Origin: Macrolepiota albuminosa | Lineage: Eukaryota > Basidiomycota > Agaricomycetes > Agaricales > Agaricaceae | DNA length: 64,000 bases | Direction of reading: 5' to 3' | NCBI GenBank assembly: GCA_027475525.1 | Contig: JAMWFC010000017.1 | Coordinates: 1 to 64,000, forward strand | Shown here: piece after piece, positions 21,854-34,323 of the stretch | How positions within the stretch are numbered: the stretch's first letter is position 1 | How the letters are laid out: each line of letters begins with the position of its first letter | Position numbers and translations under genes: made by a program | The notes under the pieces: generated by a model | The model's database searches: none | What the model saw: only the letters and a program-made list of their open reading frames with translations | Told to the model about the DNA's origin: nothing

Positions 21854-22806
21854 TGATAGGACCCTATACAGGTTAGGCGCATCAACGGCAGGCTCGGCAC
21901 CGGCTCCGGAAACCTTGCCGCACTCGTTCCGAACTTAGCGCACGCGTTCTACCTATTTTAAGCCATTTCTGACGGCCGCGCACGGCAAGAAGCAGATCCA
22001 ATCAATGATAGCGCCGATCGGCAGACAAAATGACAACTGACAGATGGCATCAGTCACTGACGACAGCGCTTAGCGAGAAGCCTGATGATCTATCAAAAAC
22101 TGACGGACAGCTTGGCGTTTGACCTTGGCGTCTGACACCGCTTAGCGTCTCGATTTGGCGCCCGACATCGCTTAGGTGTTCTGACAGACAGAAGGGTGAT
22201 GGAGTGATGGTTTAGCTTCGCGATCTGTCGCCTGGCGTCGCTAAGGCTCTTGAATGGGCGGTAGGGATCTGAAACCGTTGGAGCTACCCCTTTGAAATTT
22301 TCCAGTTTACCGCACTCTGGCGTCATTAGCCACTGGCGACGGTGAACTCCTTGTAGTATATATATTACTTACCGACTTGTACATACAGGACATCAGAACA
22401 ATAGACCACAGTTTACTCCCCTTTCCTCAGTCTCCCTTACGCTCAAGAGCTCATTTACGCTACGGTCGGCAACGTCAAAACTCATCGGCAGTTGCAGACG
22501 TTCGCCAACACTCGACATACTCGCGCCTTGCAACTACGGCAGGCACTATCGACGCTTAGACCTCGCTAAGCTTACCGCGCTCTTGCCGCTCACCTTTGCC
22601 GTGTTAACTTACCGCTTCTTCCTAGGCGCTTTACCTTAGCGCTTACACTTGCCGACACCCGTTACCGACTTTTCACCTTTTTCACCGACGCGTTCTCTGG
22701 GACCTGCCCGGGACTCCTCAAATTACTTTTAGCGCGCCCAACGCACACTCTTGGTACGGTAACACAATAGTTACATTTGTTGCTGACCAAACTTTGGGCG
22801 TCATCA
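21854..22806 (+). repeat. E1 3' LTR (second copy)
   Basis: Same as 8,711-9,663, TATA-like box at 22,357-22,366, again ending inside the E2 LTR start at 22,807-22,839. Confidence 0.6.
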
Positions 22807-22966
22807 CCGGGGATGCCCCGGGGGGGAGGGGTCGTGACATCACCCCCCCCTCAGCGCCGAGACCCTCTGAGGCGCGCGTAGCCGGACGCTCAGACCGGAC
22901 CTGGGTGTGGGAACCGGCGCCTGCCCTGCCACATAACGAAAAAAATTTTTACTATCAAAGTCAACT

Positions 22967-24798
22967 ATGTCGCGAACACCGACGCATTCGCCGACGCCCC
23001 CTCAAACGAACGAGGTCGCGCCCCTCATGGCGTGGGAAGCCCGGGATGCGCGTTACCGGGCTCGCCTTGACCGGGAGCGCGTGGCGGCGCTCGTCGAGCA
23101 ACGTGAGTACTCCCGCGCCGACCCCTTACCCCACTGACCTTTCCTTTTCAGAACAACGCAACGTTCCGGCCCCGGAGGCGGGTCCCAGCCGACTCCCGGA
23201 GTCAATTCCCGAGGCTGGCCCCAGCGCCCCCCCGGAGCCCTCTCCGAGTCGCCCCGCGCCGACTTTCGCGCGGATGACCGTACGCCCTCCCCGTCCTCAG
23301 CCCCCTCCTCGCCCGAGATTGCCTGCCCCTCGTTTCCGCCGCTCCCGGATGGCGATAGGGACCGTGGCAGAGGTCCCGGAGGGCCAACGTGTCGCGTGGG
23401 CGGATGCCACGCAGGAGCTGTTCGAGGAGGCCCTGGAGAGGCCCCAGGGACTGCCCCCTCACGCTTGGTGCGTGAATAACGGTCCGGTGAGTTGCGCCCT
23501 TACCTAGGTTCCCTATTGCTGACTTCGGTGCAGTGCTTGCACTGCGCCCGCCGGGGGGTGCTCTGCACCTTCGAAGTCCCGAGCCCCTCGTCCCGCCGGG
23601 ACACGGCCATGTGCGAGGCTTGCCGCCTCAATCACGAGCGCTGTTCCGTGTCGGCGCTGTGGAGGGCGCGTTCTGTCGCCCGGGAGCAGGGATGGCCGCT
23701 GGGGGGAATCACGAGCGCTGTTCCGTGTCGGCGCTGTGGAGGGCGCGTTCTGTCGCCCGGGAGCAGGGATGGCCGCTGGGGGGAATTACCCGGAGGATGA
23801 GGGTTGAGGAGCGTGATTGGGTGGCGGAGCCGGCAGGGGAGCCGGTGGAGCCGGTGGGAGGGGCCTGCAGCGCCCGCAGAGGTGTCCAGTGGGGGATCGG
23901 GGAGTCGGGGGGTCGTCCGGATGGGGGGCCGGGGCCGGCCCGTGGTGTTGATCACGCGCCGGGCCCCTCGGTCCGTTGCCCGGGGGCAGGGGGGGCACCT
24001 GGACAAGGGGAAGCGGCGGGCGTCGCCCAGTCCCTCCCCGGGGCCCTCCAAGAGGGCGCGCTTGCCCTCGGAGACCCCGTCTCCGGTTTCGCCCCCGCGC
24101 CTGTCCCCAGCAATCTTCTCTCCTTTGTCCGGGGGGCTCCTGGCAGGCGACGCCGAGGTCGCGCGGGAACAGGCCGAAGGGGGTCGCGGGGAGGAGATGA
24201 GGGAGGAAGTGGCGGCCGGGAGGGTTCCGGAGGGGGATCGGGAGGAGGGGATTCGCCGGGACCTGGAGGAGGCCAGGGTCGCCCGGGGAGAGGCGGAGGC
24301 GGAGCTGGAGGCGCTGCGAGCCAGGTTGGGGCAGGGAGTGGGGATCCCAGAGAGGGTCCCCCCGGGGCAGGAGCTGGTGGAGGGGCTGCGCCGCGATGTG
24401 GTGATCGCGCGCATGGCCTCGTTGAGTGAGTCCCCTGTCATCACTTGTCCCCTTTGCTGACGTCTCCAGGCTGGGCCCGGGAGCACCGCTCGCTCCTGGA
24501 CGGGGCCGCCGCGGCACTGGCTGCGTTGCAGGAGGGGCAACGCCCAGAGTTGACGACCCCCGGGGTGGAACGCGGTCTCGATCTCCTGGGGCGGCTGGTG
24601 GGTGCCCACCGGCGAAGGAACGTGCCTGCCCCGGGATCCTGGTTCGAGCGCGTACTGGACGAGGGCGAGCCGCTTCCATCCTGGGACGTGTTGGCCGAAG
24701 AAGTGTGGCGGGAGCTGGGTCCAGGGGGAATGGGGGAAGGCTTCCGGGGTTGGCCGAGGGGGGGAGAGGGTGAGGGTGGCTCGGGGCCCCAGCTCTAG
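22967..24798 (+). CDS. Antisense six-cysteine gene of E2 (second copy)
   Basis: Same as 9,824-11,655. The CLHC exon starts at 23,534 and carries the 77-bp duplication at 23,631-23,784. Confidence 0.7.
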
Positions 24799-25133
24799 GG
24801 GCCCCGTTTTTCTTGTCGTTCGCGTGTTCTCGTGACCCGGAGCTGTAGTAATATGTAGTCTAGAAAATGTATATACTTGGACGTGGTGCTCTAATGATGT
24901 AAGTAAAGTGGACCCGGAGCTGTAGTAATATGTAGTCTAGAAAATGTATATACTTGGACGTGGTGCTCTAATGATGTAAGTAAAGTGGCGGAAAACGAGA
25001 AGGAGTACCTGGTCCAGAGTCCGGGGGGCTACTGTGGGAAAGGTACTCAAAGAAAGCAAGATCAAGAGAGGGAAAACAGAAGTATACGTGGGAGTTGAAT
25101 CCCTGTTGAGTCCAGAGGCGGGGGTTACGCCCA

Positions 25134-28100
25134 CTACTGCCGTCTGTGAGTCCTACGCCCGGGAGAGTCGCTTCCCGGGTGCCGTTGCTGGAAGTCCCGG
25201 AGCTTGTTGAGGGCGCCTTCGAGGTTTCGTCGCGGCTCCCAAGTGTCGTCCTCTGGGCCATATCCCTTCCATCGTACGAGGAAGTGGGGTCGTCCACGAA
25301 TGTTCTGGGAGTCGAGGATGTCTTCGACCTCGTAGTAGTACTCGTCCTCGACCTCGACCGGGGGAGGGGGTTCGGGTCGCCGTTCGGGGAAGGGATCCGG
25401 GGGGTGTCGTTCCAGGAGGCGGACGTGGAATACCGGGTGCAGCCCCTTAAGTCCCGGGGGGAGCTCGATCTTGTAGGCGTGGGATGAGACCTTCTTCAGA
25501 ATCTTGAACGGGCCGAGGCGCTTGTGATCAAGTTTTGGGGAGGGCCGGCGGGTGCGGAGGTGGCGTCGATCTAACCATACCTTTGTCCCGGGGGTCCAGT
25601 CGGGGGTGTCTTCCCGGAGGGCCGGCGGGTGCGGAGGTGGCGTCGATCTAACCATACCTTTGTCCCGGGGGTCCAGTCGGGGGTGTCTTCCCGTTTCGGT
25701 CGGCGTGTTTCGCATAGGCCTGGTTCGCGGTGTCGATTTCTTCCCGGAGGAATTCGTGAAGAGACTGGAGATCCCGGGCGACCTCGTGGGCGGCGTGCGA
25801 CGGGATGTCCCGGAGCGAGAGCGTCAGTCGAGGGTGGTATCCCTTGTTGGCAAGGCGACCTCGTGGGCGGCGTGCGACGGGATGTCCCGGAGCGAGAGCG
25901 TCAGTCGAGGGTGGTATCCCTTGTTGGCAAGAAGGGCGATACCCCGGTGGCAGAGTGCGGCGTGTTGTTGTACGTGAACTCGGCCAGGGGGAGCTCGGCG
26001 CGCCAGTCGTCCTGCAAGTAGTTGACGTACAGCCGGAGGTACTGCTCAAGGGACTGGTTGACCCTTTCGGTTTGACCGTCGGTTTCGGGGTGGTAGGCGG
26101 TAGAGAGGTTAGTCTTTACTTCAAGTGCCTTACACAGGGAAGTCCAAAACTTGGACACGAATCGGGGTGGTAGGCGGTAGAGAGGTTAGTCTTTACTTCA
26201 AGTGCCTTACACAGGGAAGTCCAAAACTTGGACACGAAGGGGGGCCCGGTCGGAGACGATGTCGTCCGGGAGACCATGCTTGGCAAAGACGTGCTCGAGG
26301 AACAGCCGGGCGAAGTCCGGGGCGGTATCCGTGGTGTGGCAGGGTAGGAAGATGCCCTGTTTGGTTAGCCTGCACACAACGACGAGAATGGCATCGAACC
26401 CTTCAGATTCCGGGAGCTCGACGATGTGGTCCAGAGATATTGAGGACCAGGGGCGTCGTCCGACCGGCAGGGGTTTCAGGAGTCCGTACGGTCGGTGTCG
26501 GGGGACCTTGGCCCGGAGGCAGGGCTCGCATGATCGAATGTAACGGGTCACGTCCTTCTTCAACCCTGGCCAAAAGTAAGTCCGGGAGATGAGCTGGAGG
26601 GTCTTACGTATTCCAGGATGTCCCCGGAGCTTGTGGTCGTGGTGTTGACGGAGGACGTCGTAGCGAAGTCGGGCGTGATCCGGGACGTAGATGCGGCCGT
26701 CCCGGAGGAGGAGTTTTTCGTCGGGGGACAGGGAGAAGGCGGGGTCCCGGTCGGTTCCATCAGGGGGGTTGCGGGGGTCGTGATCGGTGAAGTACTTGTC
26801 TCGGGGGGCGCGGCGAATCTGACTCAGGGTCCCTTCCTTGTTTAAGATCAGTAAGGCATTCAAATGTTCGGGAGGGATCACCACGCGATGATTGAACGCA
26901 TTACGTTCCGCCTCGAACGACTTCTTGGGGTAGACGTCCGGACGGCGGGTGAGGGCGTCGGGCTTGGCGCCAAGTCGTCCCGGGCGGTATTGGATCGTGA
27001 AGTCGTACTCCGAGAGGATCTCGGACCATCGGGCCTGCCGTCGACTGAGTTGCTTGGTCGTGGTGAAGTACTGCAGGTTATTATGATCCGAATAGACCTG
27101 GATCCGGTGCCGGGCTCCCTCGAGATAGGCTCGCCATTGTTTGAAGGCTTCGACGATGGCGAGGAGCTCCTTGTCGTAAATGTCGTAATTGAGCTCGGCG
27201 TCGATCATGGACCGGGTGTAGAAGGCGACTGGCCGGGGCTCCCCACCGTCAGATTCCATCTGCGAGAGAATCCCGGCAATGGCGTAATCGGAGGCGTCGC
27301 ATTCTAGGATGATCGGGAGGGCCGGGTCGTAGTGCCGGAGTACGGGGGCGACTGTGAAAGCCTCCTTAAGCAGGTTAAAGACGCTCTGGCACTTACTGTC
27401 CCAGTTCCAGGCGATGTCCTTACGCGTGAGCCGGTTGAGGGGTTTCGTGATCCCGGAGTAGTTGTCTATAAACCTCCGGTAGAAGTTAGCGAAACCCAGG
27501 AAGGACTGTACTTCCTTCACGTTCCGGGGTTGCGGCCAGTTGACGATGGCCTCGACCTTGTGGGGATCCATGCGGACGCCGTTCGGGGATACGATGACGC
27601 CAAGATACTCGACCTCTTCCGTGTGGAACGAACACTTTTCGGGCTTGGCGTGGAGATTGTGCTCCCGGAGGCGTTCGAGGACTTGCCGGACGTGCTTCTG
27701 GTGATCCTCCTTCGAGTCGGAATAGATGAGGATGTCGTCCAGGTAGACTATCACGAAGACGTCGCTCATGTCGTGGAAGATGTCGTTCATGAAGTATTGG
27801 AACGTGGCGGGGGAGTTAGTCATTCCGAAAGGCATCACAAGGTACTCAAACAGACCATACCGCGTGCGGAACGCGGTTTTCCACTCGTGTCCCGGGGCGA
27901 TGCGGACGTTGTTGTAACCGGAGCGGAGGTCGATTTTTGTGTAGACCTTGGCACTGCGGAGTCGATCGACCAGATCGCTGATGAGCGGGAGCGGGTAGCG
28001 GTTCTTCTTGGTGATCTTGTTGAGTCCCCGGTAGTCGACACAGAGTTGGAGCGAGCCGTCCTTCTTCTTGGCGAATAGAACCGGGGCTCCGGCGGCGGAG

Positions 28101-29745
28101 GCGGAGGGTCGGATGAATCCTTTACCGAGCATTTCGTCGAGGTAGTCCTTGAGGGCCCGGAGCTCGACTTCCGACATGTTGTACACCTTGCCAAAGGGGG
28201 GGGCGACTCCTTCCTCGAGGTCGATCGTATGGTCGTAGGGGCGATGAGGGGGAATCTCCTTGGCGTCTCCTTCGGAGAATACGTCAGCGAACTCATGGTA
28301 CTCCGGGGGAACTACTTCTCGGAGGATCTGCTCCTCGGTTTTCTTCTCCGGGGGAATAGCGTCTCCCCGTAGGTGCTCTTCCGGGAGGGCTGGCGAGGTG
28401 TGGAGCTGGAACGTGGGAGTTCCATCCTTCATGAGGCGGGCGAAGGGGGCTGCTCCAATGATCCTGATGTCGAGAGCGCTCGGGTCAGCCGGGGGCGCGG
28501 GTGTGTCGGCTGGAGCGGGTTTGAAGTGCATCTGAGACCGGCCCGGGTAGTTCGGCCCTTTGTACTTGTTCCGAGGAATGTTTGGGGGTCGATGGGTTTG
28601 AAGTGCATCTGAGACCGGCCCGGGTAGTTCGGCCCTTTGTACTTGTTCCGAGGAATGTTTGGGGGTCGATTGGGGGCCTTGCGGTCTCGGATGGGCGGGG
28701 GTGGTGCATGCGAGGGGGGCGCGGCAGTCGTCCCGGGGGTGTCGGGTGTCGGGTCGCTTCCTAGAGCCCGGAGGTGCACGGCGGTCGAGGGGTGGTCTTC
28801 GGGCCCTGGGAAGGTCATGGTGAGCGTCCTCCAATCGATGTCGGGATTCGTGTCGCGCAGCCAGGGCAGCCCCAGCACCATCGGGGTCGATTCGTGAAGT
28901 CGCGTGACCAGGAAGTTGGAAGTGAACTCGTAGTTGTTGTCCAGGGTCACGCGTCCCGAGTGAGACCTTTGGATGGGGCCGGAGGAGGAGGGGGTGCCGT
29001 CGAGGCGTTGCAGGCGAAGGGGCTGGTCGAGGGAGTCGTGGGGGAGGTCGAGGGCGTCGCTGATGAAAACCCCGGTGGCTCCGCTGTCGATAAGGGCCGA
29101 TATCGGTCCCGGGGTGCCGTCCAGCCTGGCATTGATGACGAAGGATCGGGACGAGCGGGACTGGAGTCCGGGGGGTGGTGGGGGCTCGTCCGGGGGGTCC
29201 TTCGGGGTTGGGTTTGAGGAGTGGGGGATGTCGAAGGGGAGTTGCTGGTCGTCGGGGGTCGGGTCCCGGGTCAGGCGAAGGGTGAGGTGTCGCCAATCGA
29301 TGGGATGTCGAAGGGGAGTTGCTGGTCGTCGGGGGTCGGGTCCCGGGTCAGGCGAAGGGTGAGGTGTCGCCAATCGATGTGGGGGTTAGTGTCCCGGAGC
29401 CATGGGAGTCCTAAGACCAGGGGTGCGGAAGGGTGAAGTTTTGTTATCAACATCCGGAGGTTGTGAGTCTGTCCGTTGGTGAAGGTAACGGGCATACGCA
29501 CGAAGTGGGTGATGTCCCCCGCCGTAGAGGCATCTCCGTCAAAGAGGCAGAGTCGTACCGGGACCGGGAGTCGCTGGGCGGGCTCCGGGGCGAAGGTAGA
29601 CCATGCTTCATCGATGAAGTTGTCGGTGGCGCCACTGTCGACGAGGGTGTTGAGGGGAGTTCCGGAGAGGGTGAGGCGGGTTTTGAGGAGGAGGGAGTGC
29701 GAAGAGTGGGAGGGTAGGTAAGCCGTGAGGGTGTCCTGTATGAGT
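25134..29745 (-). CDS. E2 pol, longer copy, with two protease domains
   Basis: This copy extends further N-terminally than the first. After the gap, two aspartic protease domains follow each other: the first has [14 protein letters not shown] (about 29,610-29,650) and [17 protein letters not shown] (about 29,370-29,425); the second has [15 protein letters not shown] (about 29,060-29,100) and [19 protein letters not shown] (YLDD near 27,740), RNase H, integrase and chromodomain follow in the same order as in the first copy. The open frame from 29,296 to 26,207 alone is 1,029 codons. A 77-bp duplication at 29,225-29,378 sits between the two protease domains. Gag is not visible and may lie in the gap. 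Confidence 0.9.
29225..29378. repeat. 77-bp direct duplication between E2 protease domains
   Basis: Spacing exactly 77, starting with GGGATGTCG. It shifts the frame between the two protease domains. Confidence 0.9.
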
Positions 29746-29845
29746 NNNNNNNNNNNNNNNNNNNNNNNNNNNNNNNNNNNNNNNNNNNNNNNNNNNNNNN
29801 NNNNNNNNNNNNNNNNNNNNNNNNNNNNNNNNNNNNNNNNNNNNN
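29746..29845. other. 100-N scaffold gap
   Basis: Exactly 100 N. It separates the E2 protease from the E2 5' LTR edge, so the rest of the LTR, the primer binding site and gag are presumably missing here. Confidence 0.95.
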
Positions 29846-29922
29846 TGGGATTGACGGAAGGGGTTCCCGGGCGGGGCTCCGGGGATGCCCCGGGGAGGTT
29901 CCGGGGGGGAGGGGTCGTGACA
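29846..29922 (-). repeat. E2 5' LTR, outer end
   Basis: On the - strand it starts TGTCACGACCCCTCC at 29,922, the same as the start of the 3' LTR, and contains the CCGGGG/CCCCGG palindrome and several CCCGG motifs. The base after it (29,923 onward) is LINE coding sequence, which marks the insertion edge. Confidence 0.65.
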
Positions 29923-29949
29923 GCCACCTAACGTCTTTTTTATAGTTTC

Positions 29950-31599
29950 TCTGTGCCATCGTCGATCTGTTGGTCTGTCCTTTTTCTCAATCTGGTCGTG
30001 GTGCATTCTTGCAAGTTCTGACATCTTTGCAGAATTTCTTTCTAGTTCGCGCTCTCTCGGGTGTGGTCTTTTTAGCGCCGTTATTATGTCTCTGGGGGAC
30101 TTATCTTTATTCATCGCGATCCATGGTTTGGACATGGTTTCTCCATTTAGGAAGAAGTTCGTCATTGTTGTGTCCCTTGCTCTCATGAATCTCAAAGTTT
30201 CGATGTTTTTTATTCTTTTGTCGATGATTGCCGCTTCTTCTGCTTGCTCCCGCTCCTCTCTGGTTGTGTTGTTTAGGGTGCGGAGTCTTTCTTTTCTCAG
30301 CTCTGTGAGTTCTTTCAAGACTTTCAGTTTTGTCATTCTAGAGTAATCGCGGATTTCTTCTATTACCTTCTGCTTGAACTCTTTATGGAGCGTTTGGGGA
30401 TTAAGGGTTTCTGTTCTTGTCTCTGTGGCTTTTTTAAGTTTCTGTTGGTGCTCGATTCCGATAGCCTCGATAGCTTCCATCAGGGCCTTATCCTTTATCA
30501 GCATTGCTGGCATCGCGTACCTCCCTTTTCCCATGTAGGGTTGCCATGGGTTTAGTATGGTTGCTTCCACTAGCAAGTGGTCTGTGTTTATTCCCACTCT
30601 CTCTATTTTCCAGTTCCAACTATAGGGTATTAGGTTTTCTTTTACGTATATTCTGTCAATTCTAGATTGTATTGGTCTATTTGCCATGTGGAAGGAGAAG
30701 TCGGTTGTGTGCTTGTTTTCTCTCCGCTATCCATCTGCCAAGGACAGCCTGGATTTTAGTGCCACTAACGCTTTTGTTGTCTCTGCCGGGTCCGGGTGGG
30801 CTGGTATTCTATCAACGGACTCTTCCACCATGTTCATGTCTCCCATGAGGATGCTTGGTTCCATTATGTGCGGTTTTACGCTCCAGTTTGGTTTCAACTT
30901 TTTCCAGAATTTTTTGTTTTCCCTGTGATCATTTGGGGCATATATGTTGAGGCATCAGAGCATTTCCTCCCCATGCCATGGGGTTTCTAGGTATATCGCT
31001 CTTCCAGGAATTAGCTCTCTCACCCAGATCTCTTTCCATTTTACTGTGTCTTTCCTAAGTATAAAAGCCACGCCCATTGCGTTCGGTTTCCTTTTGTCTG
31101 CGCTTGACACTATGTGGATCTGCCTTTCGTAGAGTTGGTTTAGGTCTTCTTGTTTATTATTGCTTAGATGAGTTTTTTAGACAGCAAGCACGTCGATTCT
31201 TTTTTCTTTCATTAGTTGATACATCTCATACCACTTGCTCATTGTAGATGTCGAGCTTCCCCCTTTTATATTTAGGGATGCGAACCTCAGTGCTCCCCAT
31301 CTGTCTTTCCCGTTTCTTTTTTGGGGGTGGGCAGTGTTGTTTCTGCCCCTATCTTCTTCGCCTCCTAGGTGGGTGTGGGTATTTCGCTCATCTCCACCTA
31401 TTCGGCTAGTGTGCCGCGATCCATTGCCGATCCCGCACAGGCTGTCATCAGGGTCCTGGATGATGGTATAGCCGTAGTCCCCTCCTGCCTGCTTGGGGAG
31501 GTGTCCATCGTTTGTGTTTGTCTCCTGTGTTGTTATGTTAGATCTTGTTGTTGCAGGTGGTGGTTTTGGGTAGTGTTTCCGGTGGAGTACACCTTCCAC
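29950..31599 (-). pseudogene. LINE ORF2, endonuclease domain only
   Basis: APE-type endonuclease boxes can be read in order: FASLNIKG, the remnant of the QETHL box (now stop-K-THL), LNIYAPND, ILMGDMN, SRIDRIYV and INTDHLLV. These normally nick target DNA for reverse transcription. A glutamate/lysine-rich linker follows, then the sequence runs into the E2 LTR at 29,922. Stops lie at 31,177-31,179, 30,955-30,957 and 30,727-30,729. Each is explained by a C-to-T or G-to-A change from the expected codon. Confidence 0.8.
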
Positions 31600-31819
31600 T
31601 TCAGCAGGATCGCTGCATGGCAGAACCCTCGTAAATATGATGCCGTCTGGGTGCTTCCCGTCCCAGCCAGGGGGTCCTATTCAGGTTACCTGTTGCCCTT
31701 GAGCTCAGTAAATTCACCTTCATAATAGACCCTATATACTGAGATATGTTTATTTTCTGAAAAGGTGGGGGGAAGGATATAATATTCACGTGCTGTCTGG
31801 TGGTCTACACATTTCTTTA

Positions 31820-33375
31820 CTAGGGTCTCTTGTGTCCCTGGTCGTACGTGTGCATGTATCTCCCACCAAAACCTCTTCCTCTTCCCCTGGGAAATCCCCT
31901 GCATCTACCGGTACTGCTATATCCCCTCATTGGTTTGCTGAATGTCGCGAATTCGGCCATTTCCTCGATATTTCTGCTTGTGTTTGCGTTTGGGAACCAT
32001 CTGTCGAGGCTGGCGTATTCGCAATTTGGCTGATTGTGGTCCGCACCTTTGCAGTTGTAGCAGTGTAGGCGGTTGTCTTCCGCCACTGGATTAGCGCTGC
32101 CAAAGTCAAGGTCTATGAAGACCAGTGTACGCGTTGCTTGGAGAAGCGTAAAGTATCCTTGCCATGTGATGGGTGGTTCTGCGGCGAAATATGTTCCAGA
32201 TCGGCTTCTTTGCACCAAATTTCTGGGTCCTTGGGGCTGTGCTCTCCTCGGCCGCAAGTTTCACTTCGACCGACCCAAGGATATTCAATGCGGGTTCGAG
32301 GTTATGCTGGCTGGTGCCATCGTTGATTAGCTTGCTTTTGAGCAGGGATGCAATTTCTTCATTCTCCCTGAAGGTGGTGCGGACTACTCTTCTGACTTCA
32401 TGTTCTGCCTCCTGTATTGCAGGTGCATCTCGGATGCTGAGGGTAAAACCCTCGATGGACAGGAAGAATCTTGGAGTGGGCGGCGTGTAAGGGACTATGA
32501 AAGCCGTGGAGTCTGCGGTCGATATAATAGGATGGGAGTTCAAAATGTTGCAGGCTTCTTCGGAGAGGCCTGTCACCAAGAAGTAGTATGGCGGCTTTTG
32601 TCGGTCTGCCTTCCTGTTCGTAGCTATAGCCTTGTCCTGTTGGGGGGACGACAGTTTGGCCCTCTCTCCAGTCATCTTAAAAATGAGCATTTTGAGGTTT
32701 TTGCCTGAGGTAACTAGGTCCGAGTCTTTACTCGCCTGCCATTCACGGATCCAGAGCTTGGGGTCTGGGTACTGGGCAAAGTGGGTTTTCTGGTCTGGGC
32801 GGAGGTTGAACCACGGTGGGGTAGAGAGGTGGATGGTGGGGAAGCCTTCGGCGGGGGTTGGGGTTCTGACCAGGTCGTCTGGGAGCTGCGGCATCTGGGT
32901 GTTGTCGGTAGTATGGAGGGTGCTCCGTCTCTACAGATTGCAGTGAGATCTGTTGGTTGCTCCTGGGGGTTGACTCTCTAAAGGGGGTGGAGGGGATAGG
33001 TGTCCATGCCCTTCTCTCCGCCCATGGTGAGTCATCTTCCATTCTATTTTTGGGGCCGGCTCGTTGTGCTGGGCCACTTCCTTTGGGCGACGGTGACGAT
33101 GAGGGAGATGGTGAGCCCTGAGACGAGTCTACCATGGTGGTGTCTCCCTCTCTGTCTTGGTTCCATTGCTTTGGGGTGCCATCCGTCTGGTGGGCCAACG
33201 TGGGTGCTTTCTGGGGGGGTGTGGGATTGTTGGGTTCTTCAGTCCCGGACTCGTCCATGTCAGAGCTGGTGGAGATGATGGTATTCCTGCGCTTTTTATC
33301 GTGGGCTCGGACACCTGGCTGTTTTTCTGGGCTCCTGATTGGGAGTCTTTTCCTGGCGTCTTCTGGAGAGAGCAT
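31820..33375 (-). pseudogene. LINE ORF1 (gag-like, zinc knuckle)
   Basis: Three overlapping frames cover it: 33,375 to about 32,900 (proline/serine-rich, low complexity), 32,894-32,106 (folded part, PPWFNLRPDQKTHFAQYPDP near its start) and 32,257-31,820. The last part has a CCHC knuckle, CYNCKGADHNQPNC (CX2CX4HX4C), followed by an RGRGRG stretch, as in RNA-binding ORF1 proteins of LINEs. Two frame changes break it. Neither coincides with a 77-bp duplication, so the decay looks real. Confidence 0.75.
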
Positions 33376-33840
33376 GAGTATACGGGGGGATTCGGGACGT
33401 TTGTCTGGCTGGTGGGTATATAGGATAGAAAAAGTGTCTTGTGTTTGTGGTCATATGGCAGGGTCAGGGGGGAATAGATGTCTCGGTGTTCTTCAGGGGC
33501 ACCGGTACAGCATGTGGGGGTTCTATATCCCTTCAGTTATAATGCTTTATTAATGTTTGGGGTTTACACGGGACGCCGGAGTGGGACGTGGCATACTTGG
33601 GTGGTCCCCCTTTGTTGGGGGTGCCCCGGAGGTGGGTCGACATACTTTGCCTTCCATTTTTGTGTTTTTGTCATTTGTGTTTGATATTTCTGCGGTGTGT
33701 GTTGGGCGTTGTATTGTTTCATTGGGGGGCTTCCAGAGTTTGGTTCCTATGACGGGCGTTATCTCTGTGCTCGGTGAGCATCTTTCTTGTGGGCTGTGAC
33801 TTGTAGTCAAGTCTACCCTTGTAGGGGGGGGGGGGTCTTA

Positions 33841-34260
33841 TGGTTGATCACAACTGCAGAGCAGGGCCTCTTGGTAGAGGAATATAGCAGGTCGGCTGGT
33901 AAGGCGCGACCGCTACAGACCAGATTTTGCTGGCTGCGAACATGGTGGTAACGGATCAAAGTGCCCCATATATATATACCAAATACTTACTAACTGAACT
34001 ATAGAATAAACTTGTATTGTTCTAGAGTCTATTCTTCTAACAAGTTTAACAGTATTGGTACTTTGAAATAGCCATTTATACAACCAGCTAAGGAATTGGA
34101 AATAATTGTGCTCATAAAGCTAGATGCTTATAGTATGGATTACACAAACTAAAAGAAGCATAGCAGTATGAACTGAATAATTGTAATTGGCAGAGAATGG
34201 ATCACATAGTTGCAAAATTGTGTCTAAATGTATAATTTAAAAATACAGACAGTACCAACA
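33841..34260. other. Gene-free stretch
   Basis: Boundary between the LINE 5' end and the NLR relic. I see no gene. The composition turns AT-rich at about 33,970. Confidence 0.6.
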
Positions 34261-34323
34261 AGAGATCAAATAATGTGTTCATAATTTTTGTGTCCAAGAT
34301 TCACATCCTCAAAAACCAAGATC

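Larger units (their letters stand above)
15905..28947. repeat. 13,043-bp large duplication, unit 2
   Basis: Second copy of 2,762-15,804. Sequence continues past 28,947 into the E2 protease region that the first copy lacks, so this is the better copy for reading E2. Confidence 0.95.
29923..33840 (-). mobile_element. LINE (Tad/I-like) fragment, 3' half lost
   Basis: A gag-like ORF1 with a zinc knuckle is followed by the endonuclease part of ORF2. The RT is missing because the E2 LTR joins directly after the endonuclease-RT linker. The 5' end probably lies near the poly-G run at 33,824-33,836 (poly-C on the element strand). Three stop codons in ORF2 and two frameshifts in ORF1 show it is dead. 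Confidence 0.8.

Noticed and set aside
15905..28947. A second, separate pair of retrotransposons
   Set aside because: Identical to the first, including assembly scars; best explained as one contig used twice.
33890..33970. tRNA-like GC-rich stretch beside the LINE
   Set aside because: No B-box (GGTTCGAATCC-type) or cloverleaf could be found.
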